Positions 47,326 to 60,900 of a DNA stretch of 64,000 nt are shown piece by piece; position 1 is the first letter of the stretch; each line of letters begins with the position of its first letter. The translations under genes were made by a program, and so were the position numbers. The DNA comes from Breviolum minutum Mf 1.05b.01 (lineage: Eukaryota > Sar > Dinophyceae > Suessiales > Symbiodiniaceae): assembly GCA_000507305.1 (NCBI GenBank), contig DF239216.1, positions 227,932-291,931 of the forward strand, in the 5' to 3' direction. A model generated the notes under the pieces. It did no database searches, was not told the origin of the DNA, and worked only from the letters and a program-made list of their open reading frames with translations.

Positions 47326-49619
47326 AAAAAGATGTGTTTTTGTTGATTTTTTCTTTGTTTCTTTGTTATGATCGTGACAGACATGCTGGCAATGCCAGGG
47401 TTGTCAAAGATTGGCTGGTGAGTCAGAAGAGATCATCCAGGCACTGTGCGTGTGCGCGCGCGGGATTTTTTTGTTTTTAACAACCAGGAACGAAAAGATG
47501 CAAGTACCTGCGCAAAGCAAATTGGTAGCAAGAAGATTTGGAAACCAATAATTGCGATGGACAATATAGGAAATGAGGAAATGTTATAGGGAAAACGAGG
47601 AAAGCCCAGGTGCTGCTTCCTCACAAATCTGTGAGACTTTCGTGTTGCCTTGTGAGCCAAACGGGTGTAAAGTGCCAGGCCATTTTTGAACGCCTGGGCA
47701 TTCTGCATTGTCGGACCTCTCGAATCGAATCAGTCCTGGGTTTGCCGTCCCCTTGCTGCAGTAGCACATGATGCAGATGGCAGGATTTGTTCACCAAGCA
47801 ATCTCCACATTTTGACATCTTCAGAACAGACATGACTGGAGCAACATCATCACCATCCACGAATCCACGACTCCCGTCCCTCAGCAATGCACTTTTTTTG
47901 GGAAAAGGCAATGGCAGCCAGAGGAGGATGAGGCTGAAAGGAGCGTTCTGAGATTTGGAAGGGGATTTTTCGGGCAATTGATGGTGGCATGTCGGCATGT
48001 TTGAAATACAATGAAACGAAACTTTTTTGTTTTTTTGCAGACATGAACTTTTTAGATCATATCCCAAGTCTGGCACGGCTAAGATCGGCTGAGAAGTGTT
48101 TTGGTGCTTGAATTGGGTGAGATTCCCACTAGGACTGAGGCTGAAGAAGGCGAAGAACATGCAGGCAATGTGAACATGTGATTAATTTGCCGCTGAATTT
48201 GTTACCATGTTTTCTCCAACATTTCTTTGAAGAAGTTGAGCCGCAATTTTGCTGTTGGTGTTGTTGGTGTTGATTCCATGAAGGTCCTCAGTGTCTAAGA
48301 GGACATCCATTGGTGCCCAAAGCTCAGACAATATGAGTGCAGTTGATTTAGAAGAGATTGTAAACAACTGTGATGTTATGAGGAATCACCATGGAAGAAC
48401 CCCCAGAATCATGCCCAGAGTTTGATTGCAATTTGTTTATTGCAGGCCAGAAGAGGAGACTGACGGTCCACCAAAGCAGTGCGGCTTTTGTAGATGCCAA
48501 AGGCAGCTCTGAATCTCTGGAGGGTTCAAGAGATTGTGCGAAGATATAGAACTGATGTTATTGGCTACAAAGGATGCGATAAAACCACGACTCTAAACTT
48601 TGTTCCAGGCTTCATCTCATCTTGAATCTGATTCTTATTAATTATTAGGCATACTTACAGCGTCGAAGTCCATTGCTCACTCAACATTGCTGCTTCCAAA
48701 CGAAAGATGATGATTGTAAGATCTTGCCATGGATCACTGTATTGGTTTCAAGCTAAAAAGAGATAAACTTCATTCGATTGGACGAAAGCGCGAGGCAGAC
48801 ACTTTTCAAATGCAGTGAGGACTGCTACTTCCATGCATGCCAGGACCGGATGATGTCAAGTCAAAGCAATGCAGGGTGGGTGTGATCTGCACATTGTGAC
48901 ATGCATGCCTAAATAAGAGCTTGCGGGTTGATCGTTGTATCAATTGTACTTACTATCAATTTTTCGGCCTTGCTTACCGGCCCTTATCCTTGCTTTTCCT
49001 TGCTTATCTACTTGCTTATGATATACCTTACGACCTTCAATATACCTCTATACATCTTTGTACTATATCAATTTATTTTCTCTATTATTTATTTGTTGTT
49101 TTTTACACAAAGTAACAACCCAACACCAAGCAGGAGTGCGTGCAGCAGAAAGCAGAGGAAGGCCGAGGCGTTTGCTCCAGTCATGGGGGGTTGAGGTACT
49201 TAGTGTGTTGCTTCTTGGTCAACCTATTGGTTGGAAGATGAAAGAGGATTAATAAAACTTATAAAAATATCTAGCTAAATGAATGATGAAGCCGTTAGCA
49301 AAATCATGATAAGACTGGGAGTAATACTATAATAAATCCATAACATATAGTGTACTACTGTAGTGCTGCTACAACACAGGTGTCGAGGCCCTGAAGCCCA
49401 AAGACCCGGCAGAGGGCGAGGTGCCAACCGGGATTCGAAGGATTCACGTTCCACATATCTTTGAATAACTAGGCCATAGGATCATATTATGATATCATAT
49501 GTACCTCAAGTATCATTGGCATTTAATTGGCATTTATTTGACTATGATTTGGATGTATTTTGAATTAATTTGATAATGATATGTTTTGTGAGCCTGGTAT
49601 TTTTTTGCTTCAAAAGAAA

Positions 49620-51143
49620 TCCTTTGAGCGGTTCCTAAGCCAAAGAATGTGCGTTTCATGCTCAGAGCCTCTTGCAGTGATTGATTGCATATACAATCGA
49701 AGCCCAGTAGAGTTAAAGCTGAGAAAGTTGCAGTTGGCACAGGCACCAACGCCTGCGCAAGATGCGCAAGGGCATGAGCCAACCGTGGAACCTATCACAG
49801 AGGCTGCTACCGAAGGCCGAAGAAGTAGTGAGGAGTTTGCAGAGGGTCAGCATCACTTTGAAGCACCGTTTGTACTTTTGAGACATTTGGCCTTGACATC
49901 AGGTTCGTCTCCGTCCCAAACTCAGCTTTCCATGATTTTTGAGGAGCTATACTACTCAGAATGAATTGGGGGAAATCTGGGAAATGCCTTGTGCAAGTCT
50001 TTTACCCCAAACACTCAAAACCCCAAGATCTATCTGCAAGTAATATCAATTACCCACCGATTGCCCAATATGCAAGGCTTGGTGGTCTTGCACGTTGGCT
50101 TCCAAGGTCCAACACTTCAGATGATGCACCACGTCATGCCGACCCCAAGGACCGTGAATCTAGTTGGTCCGTTAGTGATCAATGTTTTACATTGACTTTT
50201 CACTTGTTGTAGGGTGATTTTCGGATATATTGATGATAATATATTATGATAGTTATGATGATACAATTTGATGAGACAAGTTTTGGATGTCATATTCTTG
50301 GGCCATGGATCGCCAGAAATAGGAGTCGTGGGTTGGCATCCAAAAAAGCAGAGATTGACTGGCGATGTTTGGCTTTTTTGGACCTCCTCCAAGCCTTTCC
50401 GCATAATCATTTGTCAACTGTTTATCATTCAGTCACTACTCTTGCTGACTTTTTGTGTTGGAAGTGTGTGAAGGAATGCCGGAATTCACGGTCTGGTGTC
50501 CCAGCTGCTAGCCCTCCGTTGATGATGGAATTGAATAGACATCTGGATGCCTCCGAAGAGTTTTTCAGAATATCTCAGGCCACAAACTCCATCCACTGCA
50601 TCGCCAGAGGAGAGCTGAACCTTTCGTGACTGCATGTATTCAATAGTGGAACAAGTACTGATGTCTGATGTCACTGGTCATTCAATGTGTTTTGATGATC
50701 ATGATTCCGGTGCTTGGGACAGGTATACTGACACTTCAAAGGTTCCTAGATGTTTATTTGCACGGTTGTTTCAGATTTCATACGTGTTGTCCGTCCTGTA
50801 TTCAATCTTGGATTTCTCTCAGGATGCTACAGACACTTCTGGTTTGGAGGCTTGCTCACAGCTGTCACAGAAAATGAGGTCAACTTGCCCTGCAATGCTT
50901 TGGTGTTTCACCTGAGAACAACTATCATGACCTTGAATAGATGAGGTGGATAGCACTGATGGTGCAGAAGTCCAAGAGACTGAAAGTAACGAAGTACAGG
51001 AGAACGGGGGTCACAGCTCAACTGTGTGGATGCAAGCGGAAGCATCAGCCTCATCGAGTATCATTGATGCCCAGGAGCCGGAGCAACCAGAACCAACAAA
51101 GCCTCCAAAGTTGCCAAAAGAAACCGGTTTGAAGGCAATTTGA
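49620..51143 (+). CDS. Exons of an unidentified gene with membrane segments and an acidic C-terminus
   Basis: Candidate exons are: 49640-49901 (ELKLRKLQLAQAPTPAQDAQ and an acidic stretch); 50010-50170 (NPKIYLQVISITHRLPNMQG); about 50330-50470 (GDVWLFWTSSKPFRIIICQL, then FIIQSLLLLTFCVG, a membrane segment); about 50690-50780 (IMIPVLGTGILTLQRFLDV); and the terminal exon 50946-51143 (AG|G acceptor, VDSTDGAEVQETESNEVQEN ... PKLPKETGLKAI, stop). The last exon is well supported. For 50640-50930 several frames compete. The family is unknown. Confidence 0.35.
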
Positions 51144-52060
51144 CGGCAGGTTTTTTGATGCTTTTTGCACATTGATGTGAGCTTGTTTACAAAGTTGTGA
51201 GGCCAGATATCAATGAGGTGTCCATGTTTTGTTGAGTGCCTCAAGTGTTGCTGATGTTAATTAGAGTCCATTGCTTCTTCGCTCTTGCGGATGTGAGCCG
51301 TGTGTGGCGCAGGCGAGAATGTGTGCATTGGAGGCATTTACCTCTGGGGTGTGCGGCAAACCACAACTGGTAGGACCTGATGCCTAGATGGGCCTAGATG
51401 TTTTCTATGACAATTTTGACATTGTCCAAAAATCTAATAGTTGGAAAAACATGGAAAGACACCCTCGCATGGTGACGCTCACTTTGAATGAATTTGAGGT
51501 ATATAGATCGAACATTTGTGCCAGTTTTGACAGATCTAAGTAGGATATATTTTTTCCATTGCAAATGTGGCATGTATGCAGCGATATGGGCACTTTGTGT
51601 ATAGATCCTTGCAGGTCATGTTAATCAGTTAATCCATTTCCAATGTTTTTCAGGCTGAAGTTCGCGAGCTTGCGGCTTATGCAGGGACACCAAGCTGACT
51701 CAATTCGGGAGTATGGACCGTTGACCTGGAAAAGGCTCAATGACTCCTACATTTGTGTGTTTATTTGAATCACTAGTCTTATCAGGTCTCCTCACCATAC
51801 TTGTATGGTCTTGTGCTCGTCATATAATTTCGAATGCGTTGTCAGTTGCTCTTCTTCCATGTTTGACAGATGCTTTTTGATTTTTTTGGATTTCTTGGAT
51901 GGATCCCAGGTGTTTACAGCAATATCAGCTCTTGGGTGGACTCACTGCATTGTCTCCATTGGATTGTATTCAACTGCTTTGTCTTGTCTTTGTTTGAGAA
52001 GATGAAACCATAAGGGACGTTGTTCAGTTCAGTATATTATACATTTAAAAAACATCCAAA
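51144..52060. other. Gene-free flank
   Basis: Only short open frames are present. 51805-52005 encodes a partly hydrophobic stretch without motifs. Confidence 0.3.
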
Positions 52061-52142
52061 TACCCTCCCTGAAACAAACATAGCCCATGTTTACCAGGAA
52101 AAATGGGGATTTTCATGGGCTACGTTGGTTTCAGGGAGGGTA
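52061..52142. mobile_element. MITE-like hairpin element, copy 3 (82 bp, diverged)
   Basis: It begins TACCCTCCCTGAAACAAACA and ends TTGGTTTCAGGGAGGGTA. It is a nearly perfect hairpin with arms of about 30 bases. It shares the TACCCTCC terminus and the AACA-AT/AG-CCCA arm pattern with copies 1 and 2, but is shorter and has its own interior. TA lies at both edges. Confidence 0.7.
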
Positions 52143-52845
52143 CCTTGATCAATCGAAAGACTGTGGGATACAAAATACTGCTGCGAAGGCCTCCAGCGTT
52201 GCTGCCAAAGAAGCCGCTGCGCTTGCGCAGGTGTGATGCAAAAAAAATCCCCTGGATGGGTGACGAATCGTAGGGGCCAAGCCTTGTTGATGAATCAAGC
52301 ACTTCCTGAATTTGAGATAGAACCTGAGAATCATGGTTTGATGCTTGAAGAAGGGAACATTCTTTGACGGTGCGTGATGTTTGGCTTCCACATTAAGCTG
52401 CAAGGATGTAGTGGAAACAAGATACAAAACAAATTTCTGCTTCAAGTGTCTTTGGAAATCAGGATTCTAGCTTCTAATGATTGAGTTCTACTTGCACTGA
52501 GAGACTGAGACTTCCTGAGCTGCTGAGTCAGGAAGTTGCTGCTGCGTGCTGTTCAGACCTTCACCAGGTTTGTGTCATCGGTTTGAGCAGCAGATTGGTG
52601 TTGTCAAAGATGCATAGTATGAATAAGTTGTTGAATCATTTCTTGGTTGATGCTTATTAGTACGAAAAAAGTCAGAACACAAAGGGAGATTGACACTGTA
52701 CATTGCAATTTTTTGTGGCTTAGAAGAGCTGGCAAATGCAACAGGAAGTTCTGCAAATGTCAGCTGCCTTAAAGGAGGACGTGAAGGCCGTGCTGCAAGT
52801 CTTGGGGGCTGGAAACTGCCGCAACACATTCCTCACCAACAAATT

Positions 52846-52882
52846 ATATACATATATATATATATATTATATAGTCACATAT
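52846..52882. repeat. (TA)n-rich microsatellite
   Basis: An alternating AT tract, ATATATAT with TATATATTATATAG. Confidence 0.85.
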
Positions 52883-53192
52883 ATATGTATATGCAAACTC
52901 GCGCTGTCTTAGTGCAACTTTCAATGCAATTCTTGAAGGTGGGTACAATATTGATCCATGTATGGACAACATGGACAGCTTGTATATCAACCTGCAGGTA
53001 AGTTGTTGACTGGTGTTCCTGTTTGATTCAAGTAGCTTCATCCATTGGTCCAGTCACAATCAAAAGTGCCACCTTGGAGACTGAAGACTCCCAGAGATCC
53101 TGAAAGCAGTAAGATGTATCCCAATGATCCTAGCCACAAATCCTAAAACCATTTCCTTCAGGGATGTATGACATTTATACATAATTGTTCAG

Positions 53193-53524
53193 GAAAGCTG
53201 GTTCTTTGGAAACCTCAGAAGTTTTCAGATTTACTCTTCGAATTGGGAGGCAACAGTCAGCCAACTGAAGGACGGCCCCAGACCACAGGAGCCAAATTGG
53301 AAGGGAATTGTCACAGATGCTGTGGGCGTTTTCCAATTTTTAGACAGACTGAAATTCGATGTTTATTTTTGTTCTGCAAACCATCCAGCCATATCCAACC
53401 TAATGACCTTGCAGTGGTTGAAAATTTTTCAGGACTCCAACCCGGAGTTGGAAGAAATCGGTCTCTTGGTGAATCTGATTGATATATGTAGTCGGTTGAG
53501 TACGAGACAAGTCTTGAATGCCAG
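53193..53524 (+). CDS. Unidentified internal exon (110 codons)
   Basis: The acceptor is AG|G (53191-53193) and the donor GTAATC follows 53524. The frame reads ESWFFGNLRSFQIYSSNWEA, then PNWKGIVTDAVGVFQFLDRL, KFDVYFCSANHPAISNLMTL, and NPELEEIGLLVNLIDICSRL. It is one of the longer clean exons in the window. I do not recognise the family. A further exon may lie at about 53695-53748 (LTLRSLSGSFSSAVRRICR). Confidence 0.5.
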
Positions 53525-54590
53525 GTAATCATGTCATCAAAGCTTTGAGCACTTCAACAGGCAACGGCATTTTGTGAGGTAATTGGTGCAATTAAGGATG
53601 TTGTATACTGTATACTTAAGTTATGTTAACCTACAACATTGTTGGGAAGTTCGTTCTTGGAAACACGACATGTTTGTTATGCTGATTTCCCAGCTGACTC
53701 TGAGGTCGCTGTCAGGAAGCTTTTCATCAGCAGTTCGCAGAATTTGCAGAGGTGTGGGGGATAGCAATCCAGGCAAATGGGGCAAGCGAAAGTCAAGTGC
53801 ATGTTATTTGAAGCTAATTGCATCTATTTGATTTTGGTAAATCTTGCTGTCATAGAGTTTGATACATCCAATGCTGCGTTGAAATGCTATGTTGTTGGTT
53901 TGTTACGTTCTTCTCGGTTGGAAGAGAATGACCCTTTGTCAATTTGAACTACTGAATAACGTCTCAGCTTGGAAACACAGATTAAGGATCACCTTGGAAA
54001 GGTGATATGGGAGTGTCTCAAAGTAATGGGCATTAACCTCAACTCCAATGCATATTGTCCTTAATTATCCAAGAGACCTAGAGTTCACGACATGGGTTTC
54101 ATGTTTTTCCCTTGCACATTTTGAAGCATTCTGACATGATCCACGTGGATCCCAAGAACTCGCAGGCCGTTGAACACCAACTGCTCAGCAACTCCCAAGC
54201 GTTGCAGCAATTCGTCGTACAAGCACAGGTGGGAAGGCTTCATTTTCTTAACTGGTAGGCCTTTTGGTTGCAACACCGTATTTTTGCTATCCGCCCTTCA
54301 ATCTAGTTCAATGCTCTTTGAACATATCCTTCTTTGCAAGATGTGGTCAATAGTAGTATCAACTATGCAAGTTTCAGACGTCAACATCAACGTTTCTCCG
54401 ATTGAATTTGCATGAATTCTGAAAGGACAACAAGCAAGTGCTTTAATCGAAGGGATAGAAGTCATGCAACCAGCGGGAAGAAAATTCTGAAATTCAGCCC
54501 AAGCTGTCTACTCGCTATGGTGGACTGAAAATTGAGAGATACTATTGATTCTATCTATATAAAGTTCATTGGTGACATATGATTATCCAG

Positions 54591-54761
54591 GAAAGCTGGT
54601 GGATTTCAGCATCGTTTGAATGCCAAACATACAGTCATGTTGCGCAGCAATACATGTATCACAAGGAGGAATGTGAACAGCGGACAGCTACAAATGCCGA
54701 TTCCTCAGTTGTCAACTGCGCAGTTTTGACAAATGCTGAGGTTTCAAAAGAGTTAAACGCT
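54591..54761 (+). CDS. Unidentified internal exon (57 codons)
   Basis: The acceptor is AG|G and the donor GTATAC follows 54761. It reads ESWWISASFECQTYSHVAQQ, then YMYHKEECEQRTATNADSSV, then NAEVSKELNA. The first nine bases (GAAAGCTGG) are the same as those of the exon at 53193, which hints at an exon duplication or a shared insertion signal. No family is recognised. Confidence 0.45.
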
Positions 54762-54976
54762 GTATACAATTTCAGACATGTTTATGCTTATGTAATCCAT
54801 GGCAATCCCTATGGCCGATGGCCTTGATGGTGGTTGGCTCTTTGAACATGAGAGTGCTTGCTGAATCTCAGATTCAGGTTAACGCTGTTGAAGAAAAAGT
54901 GGAAGGTGCCTGTTGGGGTTGATGCTAAGCTGTTAAGACATTTCCGGCCTTCATCGAAGACATTGAAACATCGGCA

Positions 54977-57900
54977 GTGACACCCCAGCGATCATCCATC
55001 GTTTGGGATGACCAATATCGACAGATCACATATTTGGAGTCCGATTGTTTACTTGACAAGGGGATATTATGGACAGCTTTAGAGGCTGTTGTAGTTTATG
55101 GCATCAAAACACCCAAAGTCTGGAATGTCGACACAACTGTCCACAAGAAATTTCTTACAGTGTTTCGTTCGACTAGAATATCGAGCATTCAAAATGTCCA
55201 CGATTTGCCTTTGCAAGGCCTCACATTGCGTTTGGATGTCCTTGAACATGAGCTTCCTCGAGGACGTGTCGGAGACCAAGCGAGAACGTTTGAGAAATGG
55301 AGGATGCTATCCAGGTCGTATTGTACTATGACGCTGAATAGTGTGATATTGCCAAATTTTACAAGGTGCTAGTTGAAACCAGTGTAGTTACTCTGAGGTT
55401 GAACATTTGCTGTTCTGTACTTGTACATTTTTGTGCTTGCAATCATGCTTTGTTTCTCGGAACATGTTGCAAGTCCTTCGGCAGTTACAAGGTTGATGTT
55501 GAGATTAGCCCATAGCAAGCCAGGTAAGAGCATCCAAGAGCAGTGGGAAGGCAGAGAAGGCATTGTGCTTTGAGATTCTTGCACTGAATCTTGAGAGATG
55601 AAGTGACAGAGTTCACATTCTGTGCAGATTTTTGTTCACATTTCAACTGAGCACAAACTCGGCTCATTTGGACTGAAGAACATGGGTTGCCCATATTTCG
55701 CAGATGGATCATGAAGCAAATGCCCTGCACTATTTGGCAAGGGCCTGAGGTGCAGATGTTTGGGGGTCATACCCTAACACGCAGAACCCACAGGTGAATG
55801 GTTGCTAAACCACCATTTGGAAACGTAGATGAAAGTACCCGACGCAGACAATGGGATTTGGTGGGCGGACTAAGGCCAATGGCTTTGGAGCCTTGGTAAA
55901 GTGTTTGGGTTTGGCAAAGACGACAGGAGCCATTGGTTGAAACAGGGATAATTCAAATGATTCCTTGGAATATGCAATTCTAATATGCATGCACTAGCAA
56001 TTTAGGACATGTTGGTACACTCCTGTTTGTTGTTTTTCCAAGTTTGTGTCACGTTTCTTGAAATTTGCAAAACTTAAGCTGCAAGGTGAATGGCAGATAT
56101 TGTGAAGGCATATTCGAAGGCATTTCCGTTCTTGCATTTCGGAGGAGAACTGTTAGGTCATCACTGGCCATGGGAAGAGGCTGGGGACTGTGTATCAAAC
56201 CAGAGTTTGAATTGCCTGGATTGGGAAGGTAGAAACTTTGAAGGACAACATTGTTTGTTTGTGTTCAGTGCACGTGTGCCAGTTGGGAATTGGGTTGGTG
56301 ATTGTTTCAAGAATCGACAGTCACTTCGGAGTTTCGCTCAGGTAGAGCAAAGAATTGAAGAGGCATGGTTTCAACGTGGGAAAGAGGCCTGGATGGCGCT
56401 TGCTTGAGAGTCAGCATTTCCAGGAGATGCAAGATGCATGAACCCAATGACATCGCTCGGTTTGGCAATTCTTGTATATAGTTTTTTATGTCTTTTTTTA
56501 ATTGTTGATACCGTATCGATACCTGTGATTTTCAGCAAAATACGTGACGCGCTAGCAAAGCGTTTGAGGCATGGCACTTGGGCCTCCCACCAAAGCCAGA
56601 CCTCTTCGATTTTTTGCAGTGTCAAGCAAAAGCCGCTGTGGACCCAGATTTTTGAGCTTTAAGAAGGTGACCCAAGAAGTATTGCCCAACAAGATGTCTA
56701 TAGATGTGTCAGAATTCATACGCAATGTGCATCAGTACGCGAAAGGAATCGACCAGTGGTGTTGATCCATTGTCCGCACTCATATCAGACCATATCATAC
56801 GGTTAGGTGTGTCTCAAGACTAGGGCCCAAAAACAAATCCATTGGGTTTTTCCTAATCAAAGTGGACTATTGGTGGGATTGGAGGGTCACTTAATCTTCC
56901 GATGGCACCTCTTACGTGCCGTCAATGCGTGCCAGATCATATGCATGCACACCATGTTGTGATACAAGGGTATGTATGTAAATATGATTAAATATGCACA
57001 CACCATCATGAGAATTAATCATATCTTCTGATTCATAGGTTATGTCCACATTATATATATATACGCATATTTTTGAATACACATACTGTCAAACACTATA
57101 CGTATACTCTTACCAAATCATATCATTGTCGTTTTGATTTGAGAGGTACCTAACATCAACTGGTGCAAGATTTTGTCCATCAATAACATGGGGTGGTTAT
57201 GATTGATAGGGGCCCTCTCATCCGAAAAATCATGAAATCCCATCAAACTGGAAAAAAAAACAGTTTTCTAAAAATTCAGATAGAAATGAGATCCTCCAAA
57301 AATCAAACAAAAATAATCAAACAAAAAAAACAGTGACAAAATCATGATCCTCCAAAGATTTTCAGCAAAAACCCAACAAACAACACCTCTTGACGTAGAA
57401 AAAAATCACCCCTGGATCCTACCCGGTTCCCTCAATGCCCGTGTGGAGGCAGCCAAAGCACCACGGCTTCCAGACCGCCGGGAGGTAGCGCAAAATCTGG
57501 AGATTTTTCCAGGTGGAGGATGAGTCGATGAGCTGAGTTAAGAAGGGAATCCATGGATTTTGTGATGAACATATTATTTTATCTTGTTTTATTGGCATTG
57601 AATTAGATTTTGATATGTTATCATTCTCTACTTACCTGAGAGTCTGTTATTTCTTCTTGATAACACAACCTTAAGTCATCAGTGAGCAAGAGCTCCTTGC
57701 TTGGTCCTTTGTATTTGGTACTCCAGACTGTGTTGCATTTCCTGACGCTGCTTTAGATGTTTTTGTTTCAGCGATGGATTGCAAATTATCAGAATCAGGA
57801 GAGGCGTGGCAAAAGTGGAAAGCGGCGGCTGGCAGTCAGTTCCAGTCAGATAGTTTGGGATTTTCCAACAAGCATCCCCGACTGAATAATTCAGTGTGAG

Positions 57901-60900
57901 TTGTACTTGTGATTGTTTCTCAATCAACTGCTAATTCGCGAGTGTAAAAGGGGTATGAGCGAGATCGAACGAGTTCTGTACCAAGTATATCTATGCTACA
58001 TTTGTTCAACGTTTTGGCTGTATTCAATCATATTACTTCAAGTATCATTTTGATAACCCAGTCGAGTTTGTTCTGACACCTTCACGGGCCCCAAAGCCGT
58101 GCAGGCGTCGCGATTGGCAAACCGTTTGGCGTCAGATCCTTTACAAATTCCCGATTGGTCACTTCAAGCAATGCAAATGCGGATGTCTAATATTTTCCAT
58201 TTTTTCCATTTTCCTCACCATTTTGAATGTTTGGCCATTTGTTTGTAATTTGTGTCAATTCCATTTCTTTTTGTTGCATTTTTAAGAAGCCATGGTGCTT
58301 TTTAGGGTTCACGTTTCCCTGGTTCCCCTTCAACTTGGGAAAAACCGCTTGAAGTTGAGGTCAACTTCACCTGCTTCATGCGGCACACTTTCGTCATGAC
58401 CTCGTGGAGAAATGGCAATTTGTTGCAACTGGGGGGGTCCTTACCTTGCTTAATATATTAAGACTGGAATGATGTACTATAAATATGATATGATATGACA
58501 TAATTTGTGATTGATGTATGATTAGGCCACGTTATGATATAGTACGGAATATTGCGCAATGAAATACGATCCACTAAAAAATGTGTGCATGCAAAGAAGA
58601 TACAATTCAACAGGAAGTAAAACAAATATTACACTAGAAACTGATATGTGATTATGATATACCTCATATACATTGAATACACTGTTTGTATTTGTATGCA
58701 ATACGGGCATGGAACGCTATACAGCCAGAATTTCCACCTCCAAGGTACAGTCCACAAAGCAGCACAGCAGGTACTGATGTTGGTCTCTCAGGAGTTTTTT
58801 TGCGCTTCAATCAATGTTTGTCAAAGAATTTGACATGTTTCACCTGAAGCTTGGCAAGCTGTCATAGAAATCAATTTAAGGAGGATTATTTTCAAGGTGT
58901 TTGTCCTTCAAAGAAACTTTCGACACGTTTTTATGAGATTTGTGGAAGACAATGGACATGACCAGCCAATTTCAGATTCGTTTTTTGCAAAGCCAAGGCC
59001 CGTGATGTGGAATCGGAAGCTTCGCCCTTGAGGCTTGTGAAGTTGTAAATGTATGACATGAAAGCTTGTACGATATTGGACACTACATTCACTGCATGTC
59101 ACTACATATTAATATATTTATGATATGACATGACACTGGAAAATATCATGGGGCATCGTGTAAAAACCCATGAAAGGTTTTACATGATTGAGGTCCACAG
59201 GTTTACATTTGCCCAAATGCCAGACATGCGGAAAGGGACCTTCCAGTGATGTGAACTTCGGCGAAAGGTTTGCGGAAGATCCGCGAAAGACTAGATAGCG
59301 TCCACTATATAATTCACTTGACTTGTGAGTAGGGAAAAAAAGATACTAGCTACCATTGAGTGATAACAAGCTATTGACTCTTAAAGGTATTTAAAGCAGT
59401 GTGAACGCGGTTACCATTCCCTTACTTAATGGAGATGATCATCCCAGGATGAGAGATTAATGTTCTCCAGATTTCTCACGACTGTTTTTCCGATAGATGC
59501 GCGAAAGGCTTGTGAAGGGTACGGGAAAGACGTATTAAGTCGGGCCATGTCCTGCCCACAGTGGCCTGCATTTAGCCATGCTTTATGCCACTTGAGGAAG
59601 AAACATATCACGGTGACATCGGGATTGCTCTCACCTTCACTCGTTTAGACAGTAGCAGGTCCTTGGTACTGCTTGTCCCTGAGTATCGTTGATTACATAT
59701 CTCCGATTCCTTTTGTCCATTTTAGCAACTTGGACCGCGAAAGAGTTGCGGAAGAGGGGTTCCTGGAAACACTGAAATTAATGAGCGCCACAATTATCAG
59801 TGGAAAACGCTCATAATCATTATCCCTGGAAGAAGATGATTCCCCTTTCCCCTTGCGTCCTCAGGCCTAGTATGGCACTTTGGATTAAGCACATGCTGTT
59901 CGTCCGCGGATAGAGCTACCCTGCCTGATTTCGCACATCTTCTTGGGGCCTGCAAGCCTGGAACTTCCTACCGCAATACAAACTGAAGGATGGTACTACA
60001 ACAACAGAAGCCAACTTGTAAGAAAGACAGTAACGGTAAGAAAGCGAAGGCTGTTGCTTGTGGGGTGCAAGATGCTTCCTGCGATCTCCACTGAATGCTC
60101 CAAGGACATGGAGATTTCTGCTAGCACGCGAAAATATCGCCTGAAGGATGAGACTACCCAAAGGACAATAGGTCCATGGAAGGAATATGCCAAGAGGCTC
60201 TGGCTGTCGCCGGCGGAACTGTGCGCGGCGTGCCTGTTGCATGGAAAGTTGTCTTTTCTTTCAACGAAAGCCGCCTGTACGTTTGCAGCTTCCATGCAAT
60301 GCGAAATCGAAGTGCTGATTGCTGCCCCCATTTCCGATGAAATGCCACTAAGAACGTGCAGCTAGGCCGACCGTCACTTGCTTTGCCAACCTTTAGCGCA
60401 GCCAGCTCTGGTGAGTGCAGGTTTGTGGTTGGGTCACAGAATCAGGTGCTCGGCTCCAGTTTTTGCGTCCGGGCTTGCAAAAGAATTGAAAGTTGACACT
60501 GACTGACTGGCAGTGACATGTGCCAAAAGCATTCGAAGTACAAAAGCGGCTCAAAGGCTCACCCGTACATCTGGGTAAAAAAAACAGGCGACTTGTAGTG
60601 CCAGAAAAGACGTCGCTGCTTGCGCCACTAGCAAGGGATCTTGTGCGAGCAGCGCGTAGAATAGCTATCCTCTCGGACTCGTCAGACGGTTGCAAGTACA
60701 GCGCTAGTATAAGATGGTAGTTGTGTTGTTCAGGCATCACCTGTGCTATGAAACAGTGGTTTCGGGAATGCCTTGACGTACTGGAGTCTAGAATGGCGAG
60801 CCCTCTGGTACGGATTGCCAAAGGTCTAGAATTTAGAATGGCCACGGGACCAACTTAGACCTTGCCATGCCATTGCACCTGGACACTTATAGGCCCGCAG

